From contig JAUJNF010000004.1 of assembly GCA_030446485.1 (NCBI GenBank), positions 1 through 64,000 on the forward strand: 64,000 bases of DNA, written 5' to 3'. Numbering within the stretch: the first letter of the stretch is position 1; each line of letters opens with the position of its first letter. Position numbers and translations under genes: made by a program. The DNA comes from Thermoleophilaceae bacterium. GTDB lineage: Bacteria; Actinomycetota; Thermoleophilia; Solirubrobacterales; Thermoleophilaceae. This document shows, piece by piece, positions 27,253 through 36,315 of this stretch. The notes beneath the pieces are model-generated. The model made no database searches, had not been told where the DNA came from, and was given only the letters and a program-made list of their open reading frames with translations.

Positions 27253-28206
27253 ATGCCGAGCGCTCCCGAGAAGCTGTACCTGGCCGCACCGCGCGGCTAC
27301 TGCGCGGGCGTCGACCGCGCGGTGCAGACCGTCGAGCGCGCGCTCGAGCTCTACGGTCCGCCCGTCTACGTCCGCAAGGAGATCGTCCACAACAAGCACG
27401 TGGTCGCGCAGCTGCGCGAGCGCGGCGCGATCTTCGTGGACCAGGAGACCGAGGTGCCCGAGGGGCAGACCGTCGTGTTCTCCGCCCACGGCGTGGCTCC
27501 CGGCGTGCACGCCCAGTCGGCCGAGCGGGGGCTGAAGACCATCGACGCCACCTGCCCGCTCGTGACCAAGGTGCACGTCGAGGCCAAGAAGTTCGCCGCC
27601 GAGGGCCACACCATCGTGCTGATCGGACACGCCGGACACGAGGAGGTCGAGGGGACGATGGGGGAGGCCCCCGACAGCATCGTGCTCGTCGAGACCGTGG
27701 AGGACGTCGACCGGCTGGAGGTCGAGGACCCCGACCGCATCGCCCACATCTCGCAGACCACCCTGGCGGTGGACGAGACGCGCGCCATCATCGTGCGGCT
27801 GCGCGAGCGCTTCCCAAACATCGTCGGTCCGCGCACCGACGACATCTGCTACGCCACCACCAATCGTCAGATGGCGGTACGCCAGATGGCGGGCAAGTGC
27901 GACCTCGTGCTGGTGATCGGCTCGCAGAACTCCTCGAACTCCAACCGTCTTGTGGAGGTCGCGCGCGACCACGGCGCCGACTCCTACCTGATCGACAACG
28001 AGACCCAGGTGCGTGAGGAATGGCTCGAGGGCAAGCGGATCGTGGGGATCACCTCGGGGGCGAGCGCCCCGGAGGAGCTCGTGCAGAGGCTCGTGGCCTT
28101 CTTCCGCGAGCGCGGCACCACCGCCGTCGAGGAGTTCGAGGTGGTGCAGGAGGACGTGCGGTTCATGCTGCCGAAGACGATTCGCACGGCGCTGGCTGCG
28201 GCCTGA
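27253..28206 (+). CDS. ispH: 4-hydroxy-3-methylbut-2-enyl diphosphate reductase
   Basis: Last enzyme of the MEP isoprenoid pathway, reducing HMBPP to IPP and DMAPP with a 4Fe-4S cluster. The three cluster cysteines are in RGYCAGVDRA (Cys17), IDATCPLVTKVH and DDICYATTNRQ. The active-site Glu is within the GHEEVEGTMGE region. 317 residues, normal length. ATG 27253 follows the peptidase stop by 4 bases. It depends on the cell's Fe-S machinery encoded at 33-41 kb. Confidence 0.97.
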   Translation: MPSAPEKLYLAAPRGYCAGVDRAVQTVERALELYGPPVYVRKEIVHNKHVVAQLRERGAIFVDQETEVPEGQTVVFSAHGVAPGVHAQSAERGLKTIDATCPLVTKVHVEAKKFAAEGHTIVLIGHAGHEEVEGTMGEAPDSIVLVETVEDVDRLEVEDPDRIAHISQTTLAVDETRAIIVRLRERFPNIVGPRTDDICYATTNRQMAVRQMAGKCDLVLVIGSQNSSNSNRLVEVARDHGADSYLIDNETQVREEWLEGKRIVGITSGASAPEELVQRLVAFFRERGTTAVEEFEVVQEDVRFMLPKTIRTALAAA

Positions 28207-28212
28207 CCCGGG

Positions 28213-29013
28213 CTAGCCACCCGCCGGCGGCCTCGGCGTGAACTGGAAGCCGTGCAGGCGCAGTCCCGGGTCGGCGGCCACCACCTCGCCGTCCGGCGCC
28301 TCGTACACCCCCGGCTCGACCGGGCCCGACAGCACCGCGTAGGCCGCCCCGCCGGTGAAGGACACCTCGGCGGCCGCTCCGGCGTCGGCGGCCTCGATGT
28401 AGTCCTCGCCGTCTGTCCAGTCTCGTATCAGCTCGACGCGCGCGCGCTCCTTCGGCAGAGCGATGTCGGCGGTCTGCGGTTCCAGCAGCACGCCCGGAGC
28501 GTCCTCGGGCCGCAGCGGCTCGAGCGGCGCCGGGAGGGTGAGGCCGCCGTCGATCTCGAGGAGCACCTCCTGGATGGCGAGCTCCGTGTCGCGGTAGGCG
28601 CCCTCTCCGTAGTGGAACCAGCGCAACTCGCCGCGGCGGTCCCACAGGTAGAGGCCGGGCCAGCCCCGGTTGCCGTAGGCGAGCCACACCGCGAAGTCGG
28701 GGTCGAGGGCCACCGGGTAGTCGATCCCCAGCCGCTGGACGGCCCGCGCCGCCGTGCCGCGGTCGCGCCCGAACGAGTACCCCGGCGAGTGCACGCCCAC
28801 CACGCGCAGGCCCGCCTCCGCGTAGCGTTCGTGCCAGTGCTTCAGGTAAGGCATGGTGCGCAGCGAGTTCACGCGCGCGAAGTCCCAGAACTCGACCAGC
28901 ACCGCCGCCCGGCCGCGCTGCTTGTCCATCCGCAGGAACGCGACGTTCAACCAGTCGAGCCCGGAAGGGAACTCGGGGGCGTTGATCTCTATGTCGTCGG
29001 GCGCGCGCGGCAT
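28213..29013 (-). CDS. thioredoxin-like protein lacking the redox cysteines
   Basis: A 266-residue cytoplasmic protein whose N-terminal half has a thioredoxin-like fold close to DipZ/TlpA C-domains (AAVLVEFWDFARVNSLRTMP, VVGVHSPGYSFGRD, YPVALDPDFAVWLAYGNRGWP). In redox-active relatives the segment after FW carries a Cys, whereas here it is FARVN with no Cys, so it cannot act as a disulfide reductase. The C-terminal half matches the NHL/carbohydrate-binding-like tail often fused to DipZ domains. Role unknown. Confidence 0.78.
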   Translation of the reverse strand: MPRAPDDIEINAPEFPSGLDWLNVAFLRMDKQRGRAAVLVEFWDFARVNSLRTMPYLKHWHERYAEAGLRVVGVHSPGYSFGRDRGTAARAVQRLGIDYPVALDPDFAVWLAYGNRGWPGLYLWDRRGELRWFHYGEGAYRDTELAIQEVLLEIDGGLTLPAPLEPLRPEDAPGVLLEPQTADIALPKERARVELIRDWTDGEDYIEAADAGAAAEVSFTGGAAYAVLSGPVEPGVYEAPDGEVVAADPGLRLHGFQFTPRPPAGG

Positions 29014-29035
29014 GCCACGCAGTCTGGCGCGTCGC

Positions 29036-29764
29036 TCAGGCGGCGAGGGCCCGGAGTACGTCCGGGGACACGTACACCTCCACGAGCGCGGTCACGATCA
29101 GCACCGGGAAGGCGATCGCCGAGGTCACGAAGGTGGCAGCCAGCAGCTCGTGCCAGCGCCGGCGCCGGCTCGCGATGATCCAGGCCGCGAGCGGGAGGAA
29201 CAGCGCGGTGAGCTCGGGTAGGGCGTGGGGGAGCAGGCCGATGAGCAGCAGGGCGGGAGAGATGTCCAGCCGCGCGGCGAGCGTGGAAGCTGCGCCACCG
29301 AGCGCGTATGCCTGCGTGGTGAGCGAGAAGATGGTGGCCGCCAGCACGAAGCCGATCGCCAGCGGGCCGGCCTTCTCGTGCACCCAGCGCCAAGCGCCCG
29401 TCATCCCCGCCGCTGTGGCCGGCAGGGAGCTCCCGGCGATGAAGCCCGCCACGCAGGCCATGGCGTGCAGGGCGAGCACCAGCGAGTTGCGGTAGAGGAG
29501 GAAGCCGGCGTCTGCGAGCCGCGGCTCGTGGCCGTAGTGGCTGACGATCAGCCGCGTCGGGTCGGCCGCCGCGTTCTCCGCGACGACGTAGACGGCGAAC
29601 AGGAGGCCCACGGCCACGAGCATGCTGCCGAGCAGCCAGCCCCGCAGCGTGCGCCAGGGCTGCGCGCGCCAGCCGTCGAGGGTCTCCCGCGTGTCGCGAA
29701 GCCCCTGGACGAGGGCGTAGTCATTGGCGCTCACCCACTGGGCATCGGCAGGCCGGCGCTTCAT
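29036..29764 (-). CDS. SpoIIM-like (stage II sporulation protein M family) membrane protein
   Basis: About 242 residues from ATG 29764 (a GTG at 29785 is also possible). Five or six membrane helices follow a cytoplasmic N-terminus. The loop LLPHALPELTALFLP is the conserved PH-x-x-E motif of the SpoIIM family. These proteins occur widely in non-sporulating actinobacteria, where their role is unclear; in Bacillus SpoIIM works in forespore engulfment. No other sporulation genes are in the window. Confidence 0.82.
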   Translation of the reverse strand: MKRRPADAQWVSANDYALVQGLRDTRETLDGWRAQPWRTLRGWLLGSMLVAVGLLFAVYVVAENAAADPTRLIVSHYGHEPRLADAGFLLYRNSLVLALHAMACVAGFIAGSSLPATAAGMTGAWRWVHEKAGPLAIGFVLAATIFSLTTQAYALGGAASTLAARLDISPALLLIGLLPHALPELTALFLPLAAWIIASRRRRWHELLAATFVTSAIAFPVLIVTALVEVYVSPDVLRALAA

Positions 29765-29823
29765 GTTGAGCCCGGCGCGGGGCACGGACGGGCACGGGCC
29801 GGGTCCGGGGGCGCGGCTGATCT

Positions 29824-30825
29824 CTACCCGGGCTCGGCCTCCACGTGCGCGAAGGCGTCGGCGCGGGAGCGCGAGGAGACGAAGTTGCGATAGTGCGCCA
29901 CCCCCGCCGCCCCGCTCACGAGCGCCGATGTGTCGCGCTGCCAGTCATCCGGGCTGATCCTCAGGATCCAGCCGCGACGGTAGGGCTGGGTCACCAGCAC
30001 GTGTGGCGCCACCTCCATGAGCGGATTGGCCTCGACGATCGTGCCGCTCACGGGCGCCGCCACCGCCACCAGCCGCCCTTCACGGCCGGTGATGCGGGCA
30101 ACGGGCTCGCCCCGCTCGGCGCGCGTGCCCACGAGCTCCCGCTCCACCTCGGGGCTGTACGAGAGCACCGTGCGCATGGGCGCCGCCACACCGATCGTGG
30201 CGAGCCCTCCGGTCCGGTGGGCCCACACATGGCGCTCGATCCAGTGGTGCACGTCGGTGGGCATGCGGTAGAGCGGCGGCCGGGCCAGCCAACCGAGGCC
30301 CTTGGGGGTGGGCGGCGGGGAGCGGCGGGGCGGCGCGGGCGGCGCGGGCAGGGCCGCCTGCGGCAGCTCGGCGCCGTGCAGCAGGGCCTGCTCGCGCAGG
30401 CCCTCGAGCGGCACGACGGGAACACCATAGGTCGCGGCCGTCCGGCCCAGCTCCTCCCGCAGCGTCCGCCTCACGGCCGCCGTCTCCGCGCGCGGGGACG
30501 GCTCGGCGAGGGCGGTCACCGCCGCGAACTCGGCGCGGAAGCCGGTTCGGTGCACCGCCATCTCCCCCCAGGCCGCGATCGCGCCCAGCACCAGCCGGCC
30601 TCCGCGCAGCCGCGGGTCGGTGTGCTCGAACAGCCCGTACAGGCCGCAGCTGCAGGCGAGGTCGGGCGCCCGGTGGCCGGTGCTCTTCCGCAGCGCGCAG
30701 GTGGCCCGGTTCTCGCCCACCGCCCAGGGCGAGGACGAATAGGTGACCGGGTACAGGCGGTCATGGCGCAGCGCCCACGCTCGGTAGCCGACGACGGCCT
30801 CGACGAAGTCGGGAGCCGCGGTCAC
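29824..30825 (-). CDS. Cys-rich domain fused to a degenerate GcvH-like domain
   Basis: About 333 residues from GTG 30825. The N-terminal domain (VVGYRAWALRHDRLYPV, CALRK, HRAPDLACSCGLYGLF, VLGAIAAWGEMAVHRTGFRA) is a Cys-containing domain common in actinobacterial proteins of unknown role. The C-terminal ~110 residues follow the GcvH lipoyl-carrier fold (GVAAPMRTVLSYS, AAPVSGTIVEANPLM, GWILRISPDDW). The lipoyl-lysine position aligns with Gly rather than Lys, so it should not carry lipoate. The GTG start overlaps the stop of a small upstream reading frame (GTGA). Confidence 0.72.
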   Translation of the reverse strand: MTAAPDFVEAVVGYRAWALRHDRLYPVTYSSSPWAVGENRATCALRKSTGHRAPDLACSCGLYGLFEHTDPRLRGGRLVLGAIAAWGEMAVHRTGFRAEFAAVTALAEPSPRAETAAVRRTLREELGRTAATYGVPVVPLEGLREQALLHGAELPQAALPAPPAPPRRSPPPTPKGLGWLARPPLYRMPTDVHHWIERHVWAHRTGGLATIGVAAPMRTVLSYSPEVERELVGTRAERGEPVARITGREGRLVAVAAPVSGTIVEANPLMEVAPHVLVTQPYRRGWILRISPDDWQRDTSALVSGAAGVAHYRNFVSSRSRADAFAHVEAEPG

Positions 30826-31073
30826 GCGGGCGTCGGTTCGCGCTCCGGCTTCCGGGTGGGCGCCGGAGTCCGAGCCGGCTCCTTGGACGGCGGCGCCGGC
30901 TCCGTTCGTGCTGGCGGCCGTTCGGGCTGGCGAATCGGCTCGACCCGGATGCGGCGCGCGGGGCCGGGAAGGTCCAACGCCCGGGGACGACTCGAGGCGT
31001 GTCGCGGGGCGCCCTTCCCGTGGCGGGCCCCCGCCCGGCGACGGGCGACGCGACCGAACATGCCCCCCAGCAT
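30822..31073 (-). CDS. small basic, proline-rich protein
   Basis: An 83-residue, low-complexity, basic protein (MLGGMFGRVARRRAGARHGK at the start; LDLPGPARRIRVEPI in the middle; Pro/Glu-rich tail). No fold is evident. It is listed because its TGA overlaps the GTG of the GcvH-like fusion gene by 4 bases, a coupling arrangement, and because the LDLPGPARRI core is not repetitive. GC-rich DNA yields many false frames, so this is moderate confidence. Confidence 0.45.
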   Translation of the reverse strand: MLGGMFGRVARRRAGARHGKGAPRHASSRPRALDLPGPARRIRVEPIRQPERPPARTEPAPPSKEPARTPAPTRKPEREPTPA

Positions 31074-31169
31074 GACCCGGCTGCCGGTCGGAACGACGCA
31101 CGCCTCCGGGCGCCGACCGCCCCGGCGTGACAAGCTTCGGGCACCCACCGAAACGAGCGAGAGGAGCGC

Positions 31170-32846
31170 GTGGCAGAGCAGCAGCAAGACGGTGGCGACC
31201 CGTCGAGGACGGCCCGCGTCTCGCCCGCACAGCAGCGCGCCGCCCTGTTCGCCGCGATTCTCGCCTCGACGATCGTCTCGGTCGACGCGACGGTGGTCAA
31301 CGTGGCTCTGCCCGCCATCTCCGACGACCTGGGCGGTGGCCTGGCCGGCCAGCAGTGGGTGGCCAACGGCTACCTGCTCACGCTCGCGGCGCTGATCCTC
31401 ATCTCGGGCTCGCTCGCCGACCTGTTCGGCGAGCGGCGGATCTTCGCCCTCGGGGTGGCCGGTTTCGGCGTTACCTCTGTGCTGTGCGCGATCGCGCCGT
31501 CGATCGAGGCGCTCGTGGCGGCCCGCACGCTGCAGGGCGTGTCGGGAGCGCTCCTCACCCCGGCCGCACTCGCCATCATCGTGGCCGTCTTCCCCGCCGA
31601 CGAGCGCGGCAAGGCGATCGGCACCTGGACCGCGTTCGGCGGCATCGGCATCCTCATCGGACCGCTGGTCGGCGGCCAGATCGTCGACTCGATCTCGTGG
31701 CGCTGGGTCTTCGCCCTGCAGGTGCCCTTGGTGGCCGGCGCGCTCGTGCTGGCAGTCACCGCCGTGCCGGAGGGAGCGGGCCGCCAGGCCGGCACGCGCA
31801 TCGACTATCTGGGGGCCGTTCTGTGCGCCGCCGGCCTCGCGGGCATCTCCTTCGCGCTGATCCAGCAACCGGTCTCCGGGTGGGGTTCGCCCAGGATCTA
31901 CGGGCCCCTGCTCGCCGGAGCGATGACCTTCGCGGCGTTCATCGTCTACGAGCTGCGCGCGCGGGCGCCGATGCTGCCGCTCGAGCTGTTCACCCGGCGC
32001 AACTTCGCGGTCGGCAACGTGCAGACGCTGATGATGTACGGAGGCCTTGCGATCCTCACCTTCTTCCTCACGCTCTTCCTGCAGCAGGTCGCGGGCTATT
32101 CGGCGCTCGAGGCTGGGACCGTGATGCTGGTGCCCACCGGCTTCATGTTCGTCCTCGCCCGGCGCTTCGGTGCGATGGCCGACCGGTCGGGGCCGAAGCT
32201 GTTCATGAGCCTCGGGCCGGCGATCTCGGCGCTCGGCTTCTTCCTCCTGATGCGCCTCGACGAGACCGTGAGCTTCACGACCGACCTCCTGCCCGCCCTG
32301 CTCCTCTTCTCACTCGGGCTATCGATGACCGTGCCCGTGCTCACCGCGGCCGTGCTGGCCGACGCCGACGAGCACAACGCGGGCATAGCGTCGGCCACCA
32401 ACAACGCCATCGCCCGCACCGCGGCCCTGCTCGCCACCGCTGCGATCGGCTCGGTGGTGGCCGGGAGCTTCGGCGGCGTTCTCGACGAGCGGCTCGGCGA
32501 CCGTGCGCTGCCCGCCGAGGCCCGCGCGGCGGTGGAGGACGCCAAGCGACGCTCCCTGGGGCGGCTTGATCTCGCCGCGGTCCCGGCCGCGGAGCGGCAG
32601 TCCGTGGCTGAGGCCAACGCCGATGCATCCGTCAGCGCCTTCCGGCTCAGCGCGGGCATCGGCGGCGGCCTGCTGCTGGCGGCGGCCCTGATCGGCGCGG
32701 CGGGCCTGCGCAACCCGCGCCGGGACGTGCGGGCGCAGGAGTGCCCGGGCGGAACGGTCGTCGGCCACCCGCGCGATGTTGCGCGCCCGCCCTCGGCGGG
32801 TATCGGTCGAGTGCCCGGGGCGCCCGTAGGCGCCGCCAGCAACTGA
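31170..32846 (+). CDS. MFS drug-efflux transporter, DHA2 family
   Basis: A 558-residue, 14-helix proton antiporter. TM1 carries SVDATVVNVALPAI, followed by motif A (GSLADLFGERRIF) in the first cytoplasmic loop and the motif C-like GGIGILIGPLVGGQIVD in TM5, features of the EmrB/QacA class. The C-terminal 40 residues are hydrophilic. It probably exports organic compounds, but the substrate cannot be deduced. Start GTG 31170 is preceded by GAGAGGAG. It is divergent from the small basic protein gene across 96 bases. No TetR-type repressor is adjacent. Confidence 0.93.
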   Translation: MAEQQQDGGDPSRTARVSPAQQRAALFAAILASTIVSVDATVVNVALPAISDDLGGGLAGQQWVANGYLLTLAALILISGSLADLFGERRIFALGVAGFGVTSVLCAIAPSIEALVAARTLQGVSGALLTPAALAIIVAVFPADERGKAIGTWTAFGGIGILIGPLVGGQIVDSISWRWVFALQVPLVAGALVLAVTAVPEGAGRQAGTRIDYLGAVLCAAGLAGISFALIQQPVSGWGSPRIYGPLLAGAMTFAAFIVYELRARAPMLPLELFTRRNFAVGNVQTLMMYGGLAILTFFLTLFLQQVAGYSALEAGTVMLVPTGFMFVLARRFGAMADRSGPKLFMSLGPAISALGFFLLMRLDETVSFTTDLLPALLLFSLGLSMTVPVLTAAVLADADEHNAGIASATNNAIARTAALLATAAIGSVVAGSFGGVLDERLGDRALPAEARAAVEDAKRRSLGRLDLAAVPAAERQSVAEANADASVSAFRLSAGIGGGLLLAAALIGAAGLRNPRRDVRAQECPGGTVVGHPRDVARPPSAGIGRVPGAPVGAASN

Positions 32847-32860
32847 AAGGACGAAGACCG

Positions 32861-33499
32861 GTGCCCACCTGGACCCTCGAGCCCGGCCACACCGAGGCCG
32901 AGTTTCGCGCGCGCCACATGATGGTCACCTGGGTGCGCGGCCTCGTGAAGGACGTACACGGGACGCTGAGCTTCTCCTTCGACGATTGGAGCGACACCGC
33001 CTTCGAGGGCGAGATGGACGCCGCCGGACTCTGGACCGGCGAACCCGATCGCGACGCGCACCTGCGCTCCCCCGACTTCTTCGACGTGGAGAGCCATCCG
33101 AAGATCACCTTCCGCGGACGCTTCACCGAGCGCACCGGCGACAACGAGTTCAAGGCCGCCACCGACCTCACCATCCGTGGCGTGACCCGCCCGGTCACGC
33201 TGGAGGTCGTCTACCAGGGCCAGTGGCTGACGCCCTTCTGGGACGGCGAGGTGAACCGCGGAACGCTCACCCGCATCGGCTTCGAGGCCCGGACCCGGAT
33301 CAACCGCCACGACTTCGGCGTCTCGTGGCAGGACGAGCTGCCGATGGGCGGTGTGGTGGTGAGCAACGAGATCCGCCTGGCTCTGGATATCCAGGCCATC
33401 CTCGACGACGACCTCGAGAAGACCGGGGCGATCCGCTACTACCGCCAGGCCGAGGACGTCCCGAGCGAGGTGCAGGCGGGGACCGCCGACGCGGCCTAA
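32861..33499 (+). CDS. YceI-family protein
   Basis: A 212-residue lipocalin-like YceI protein (WTLEPGHTEAEFRARHMM, RDAHLRSPDFFDVESHPKIT, KAATDLTIRGVTRPVTLEV). Family members bind isoprenoid-type ligands in a beta-barrel. No signal peptide is seen, so it is cytoplasmic, as is usual in actinobacteria. GTG 32861 follows AAAGGACG. The stop overlaps the sufB stop tail to tail by 4 bases. Confidence 0.9.
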   Translation: MPTWTLEPGHTEAEFRARHMMVTWVRGLVKDVHGTLSFSFDDWSDTAFEGEMDAAGLWTGEPDRDAHLRSPDFFDVESHPKITFRGRFTERTGDNEFKAATDLTIRGVTRPVTLEVVYQGQWLTPFWDGEVNRGTLTRIGFEARTRINRHDFGVSWQDELPMGGVVVSNEIRLALDIQAILDDDLEKTGAIRYYRQAEDVPSEVQAGTADAA

Positions 33500-34895
33500 C
33501 CGATGGAGCCCACCATCTCCAGCTGGATCAACCGGTTCAGCTCGATCGCGTACTCCATCGGCAACTCCTTGGTCACGGGCTCGATGAAGCCGTTCACGAT
33601 CATGCCGGCGGCCTCCTCCTCGGTGAGCCCGCGGCTCTTCAGGTAGAAGAGCTGCTCGTCTGAGATCTTGCCGACCACGGCCTCGTGGGCAACGGTCACG
33701 TGCGGGTTCTGGATCTGGATGTCGGGCCAAGTGTCGGAGCGCGACTCGGGATCCATCATCAGGCCGTCGCACTGCACGTGAGACTTGGACCCCGCCGAGT
33801 TGTGGCCCATTCGCACCAGGCCGCGGTAGCCCATGATCCCGCCGTCCTTGGAGATCGACTTGGCAAGGATGTTCGAGGTGGTGTTGGGCGCGAGGTGAAG
33901 CACCTTGGCGCCGGTGTCCTTCCACACGTTGCCGGAGGCCACGCCCACGTTCAGGTGGTCCGCACGCGCGCCCTCGCCCATCAGGAACGAGCCCGGGTAG
34001 AGCATCACGTACTTGGCGCCCATCGAGCCGCCGACCCACTCGACCGTGCCCTCGGCCTCGACGATCGCGCGCTTGGTGTTCAGGTTGTAGACGTCCTTCG
34101 ACCAGTTCTGCACGGTCGTGTAGCGGGCCTTGGCGCCCTCCTTCACGAAGATCTCGACGCAGGCGGAGTGCATCGAGTTGGCGCTGTAGGTCTGCGCGGT
34201 GCAGCCCTCGATGTAGTTCACCTCCGAGCCCTCGTCGGCGATGATCAGCGTGTGCTCGAAGGTGCCCTCGCCCGAGCCCTCCATGCGGAAGTAGGCCTGG
34301 AGCGGAAGGTCCACCTTCACGCCCTTAGGCACGTAGAGGAACGCCCCGCCCGACCACACGGCGCCGTGGAGCGCCGAGTACTTGTTGTCCTGCGGCGGGA
34401 TGTTCTTGGTCATGAAGTAGGGCTCGACGAGGTCGGGTACTCGGTGATGGCCGTGTCCATCGAGCAGAAGATGATCCCGAGGTCCGAGTACTCCTTCTTG
34501 AGGCCTTCGTAGACAGGCTCCTGGCGCCACACGCCCACCACGCCGGCGAGGTGCTCGCGCTCGGCCTGGGGGATCCCGAGGTCCTCGTAGGTCTGCTTCA
34601 TGTCCGCGGGAACGTCGTCCCACGAGTCGTAGCGGCCCGCCGTGGGCGGGGAGTAGAGGACGAGGTCGTCCAGGTTCAGGCCGGACAGGTCGACGCCCCA
34701 GGTGGGCACCGGCTTGCGCTCGAAGATCTCGAGTGACTTGACGCGCTTGGCGCGCATCCACTCGGGCTCGCCCTTGATCTTCGAGAGCTCCTCGACGACC
34801 TCGCGGGAGATGCCCTTGCGGGCGATTAGCTGACCCTGCTCGTCCTCGACGATGGGGCTCGGCTTGGTGATTCGCGTGCTGTCCGTGGCGGCCAT
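33496..34895 (-). CDS. sufB: Fe-S cluster assembly protein SufB (one frameshift)
   Basis: Core scaffold subunit of the SufBCD complex. From ATG 34895 the N-terminus reads AATDSTRITKPSPIVEDE and continues through FERKPVPTWGVDLSGLNLDD. The C-terminal part includes SGGAFLYVPKGVKVDLPLQAY in the core, GCTAQTYSANSMHSACVEI, WVGGSMGAKYVMLYP and the conserved end MEYAIELNRLIQLEM. The two parts are joined at about 34436, where one C appears lost from a C run (TEYP-DLVEPYF). About 466 residues after repair. In most actinobacteria sufB leads the operon; here it is the last SUF gene, behind a hydrolase. Confidence 0.93.
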
Positions 34896-34897
34896 GG

Positions 34898-35776
34898 TCA
34901 ATTCCTCGCTGTCAGGTCGGATATGCCCGGGGAGTTTAGCTCAGCGGGGCGGCGGCTGGAGGTCTCGACCGGCTCCCGCACGGCCGTCAGCGCTTCGAGC
35001 AGGGCCGGGTTGAACAACTCGTGCTTCACGGTGACCGCCGCGTGGTCGCCGTCGACCTCGAAGACGGGAGCGTCGAGCGACTCGGCCAGCTCCAGCTGCT
35101 TGCGGGGCGGCACGGCGGTGTCACGCTGTGTGAGCACGACCGCGGCGGGCACCGACAGTCCGCGGATCCACGGTCGGCTGTCGTAGCGGCCGAGCTCGCG
35201 CCCCGCCTCGGCGATGTCGCGGCCGTTGCCGCGCGAGAGCTCGGCGGCCACCCACGTGGTGGTCGAGCTGTCCGGGAATCCGCCGGCCCGCAGGCCGAGG
35301 CGCCAGGTGGCCTCGGGAAACAAGTTCACCCCCAGGCGCAGCGCCGCCATGCCGTTCCACAGCGCCCTCATGCCCGGGTCCTGCCACTCGCGCGCGGTCG
35401 CGCAGAGCACGATGCCCGCGAGCAGACCGGGGTGGTCACGGGCCATCAGCTGGGTGATCGGCCCGCCCATCGAGTAGCCGGCGGCGATCACCGACCCGCA
35501 GCCGAGGGTCTCGACCACCGCGGCGGCGTCGTCAGCGCAGTCCGAGAGCCGGAAGGGAGCGGGCGTGCGCAGGCCGCGGCCGTGCCCGCGGTGGTCCATG
35601 GCCAGCACGCGGTATCCGGCGTTCATGAGCGGCCCGTAGGAGCGAAACCAGTTGAGGTCGCTGGGGAACATCCAGCCGTGCAGAAGCAGGACCGGCTGGC
35701 CGTCGCCGCCCGAGTCGCGCAGGAAGAACTCGCCACGCCCCGGCACGTGGTGCTGGCGGCCCTCGGGTAGCGCCAC
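34898..35776 (-). CDS. alpha/beta hydrolase within the SUF region
   Basis: A 292-residue alpha/beta-fold hydrolase: HGWMFPSD near the oxyanion loop, DHRGHGRG, nucleophile elbow GYSMGG and a C-terminal DGDHAAV histidine. The class (epoxide hydrolase/haloperoxidase-like) is clear but not the substrate. It lies between sufU and sufB on the same strand, ending two bases before the sufB ATG, so it is probably co-transcribed. A functional tie to Fe-S assembly is not evident. Confidence 0.85.
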   Translation of the reverse strand: MALPEGRQHHVPGRGEFFLRDSGGDGQPVLLLHGWMFPSDLNWFRSYGPLMNAGYRVLAMDHRGHGRGLRTPAPFRLSDCADDAAAVVETLGCGSVIAAGYSMGGPITQLMARDHPGLLAGIVLCATAREWQDPGMRALWNGMAALRLGVNLFPEATWRLGLRAGGFPDSSTTTWVAAELSRGNGRDIAEAGRELGRYDSRPWIRGLSVPAAVVLTQRDTAVPPRKQLELAESLDAPVFEVDGDHAAVTVKHELFNPALLEALTAVREPVETSSRRPAELNSPGISDLTARN

Positions 35777-35896
35777 GGGCGGCTCGGGTGCCCAGTCTGG
35801 CGTTCGGCGCGGGACCCGAGCGCCCGCGCGGCCGCGAGGGGATGGACCTTGGGCCGCGGGCGCCGACTCGGCTTCGCCGGGCCGGCGGTCATCGGC

Positions 35897-36280
35897 TCAG
35901 CTCTCGGGCCACGAGGCGTCGCCCGTGGTGGCGCCCCTCATGACCTTCAGGTTGAGCAGGGCGCACTTGCGGCGGGTGGGGGAGATGTCGATGCCGAGCA
36001 GGTCGGTGACCCAGTCCGCCGGGAGCCCGCCGATCTCGTCGACCGGCATGCCCACGAGCTCCTCGGACGCGATCGACGCCGCCGCCTGGGAGATAGCGCA
36101 CCCCTGGCCGTGGAACCTGAGCTCGGCGATCTTCCCGTCCTCCACCCTCACGTGGACTCCAAGCTCGTCCCCACAGAGAGGGTTGTGGTCGTGCCACTCG
36201 AGGTCGTGCGGGTCGAGCTCCCCGAAGTTGCGGGGGCTCTTGTAGTGGTCGAGAATGTAGTCCCGGTAGAGGGCGTCCAC
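35897..36280 (-). CDS. sufU: Fe-S cluster assembly sulfur-transfer protein SufU
   Basis: A 127-residue SufU/IscU-like protein. The three zinc/sulfur-handling cysteines are Cys36 (NPLCGDE), Cys61 (GQGCAISQA) and Cys106 (RRKCALL), with the SufU-type insertion before the last. SufU takes persulfide sulfur from SufS and passes it to SufBCD. GTG 36280 is chosen because it gives the family N-terminus DALYRDYILDHYKSPRNFG. A longer frame overlaps sodC. Confidence 0.93.
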   Translation of the reverse strand: MDALYRDYILDHYKSPRNFGELDPHDLEWHDHNPLCGDELGVHVRVEDGKIAELRFHGQGCAISQAAASIASEELVGMPVDEIGGLPADWVTDLLGIDISPTRRKCALLNLKVMRGATTGDASWPES

Positions 36281-36315
36281 CCGATCGAGGGTACTCAGCG
36301 GCCCTTTGCCCCGGC

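Noticed and set aside
31127-32569. A 480-codon plus-strand frame overlapping the MFS gene
   Set aside because: Arg/Gly/Ala-rich shadow of the 14-helix transporter in another frame, with no membrane segments of its own.
35877-35900. Third copy of the GGTCATCGG box near the sufU stop
   Set aside because: The 9-base string is present, but the ATACG, CCTGCT and CGTCT boxes and the pairing arms are not at the expected places.
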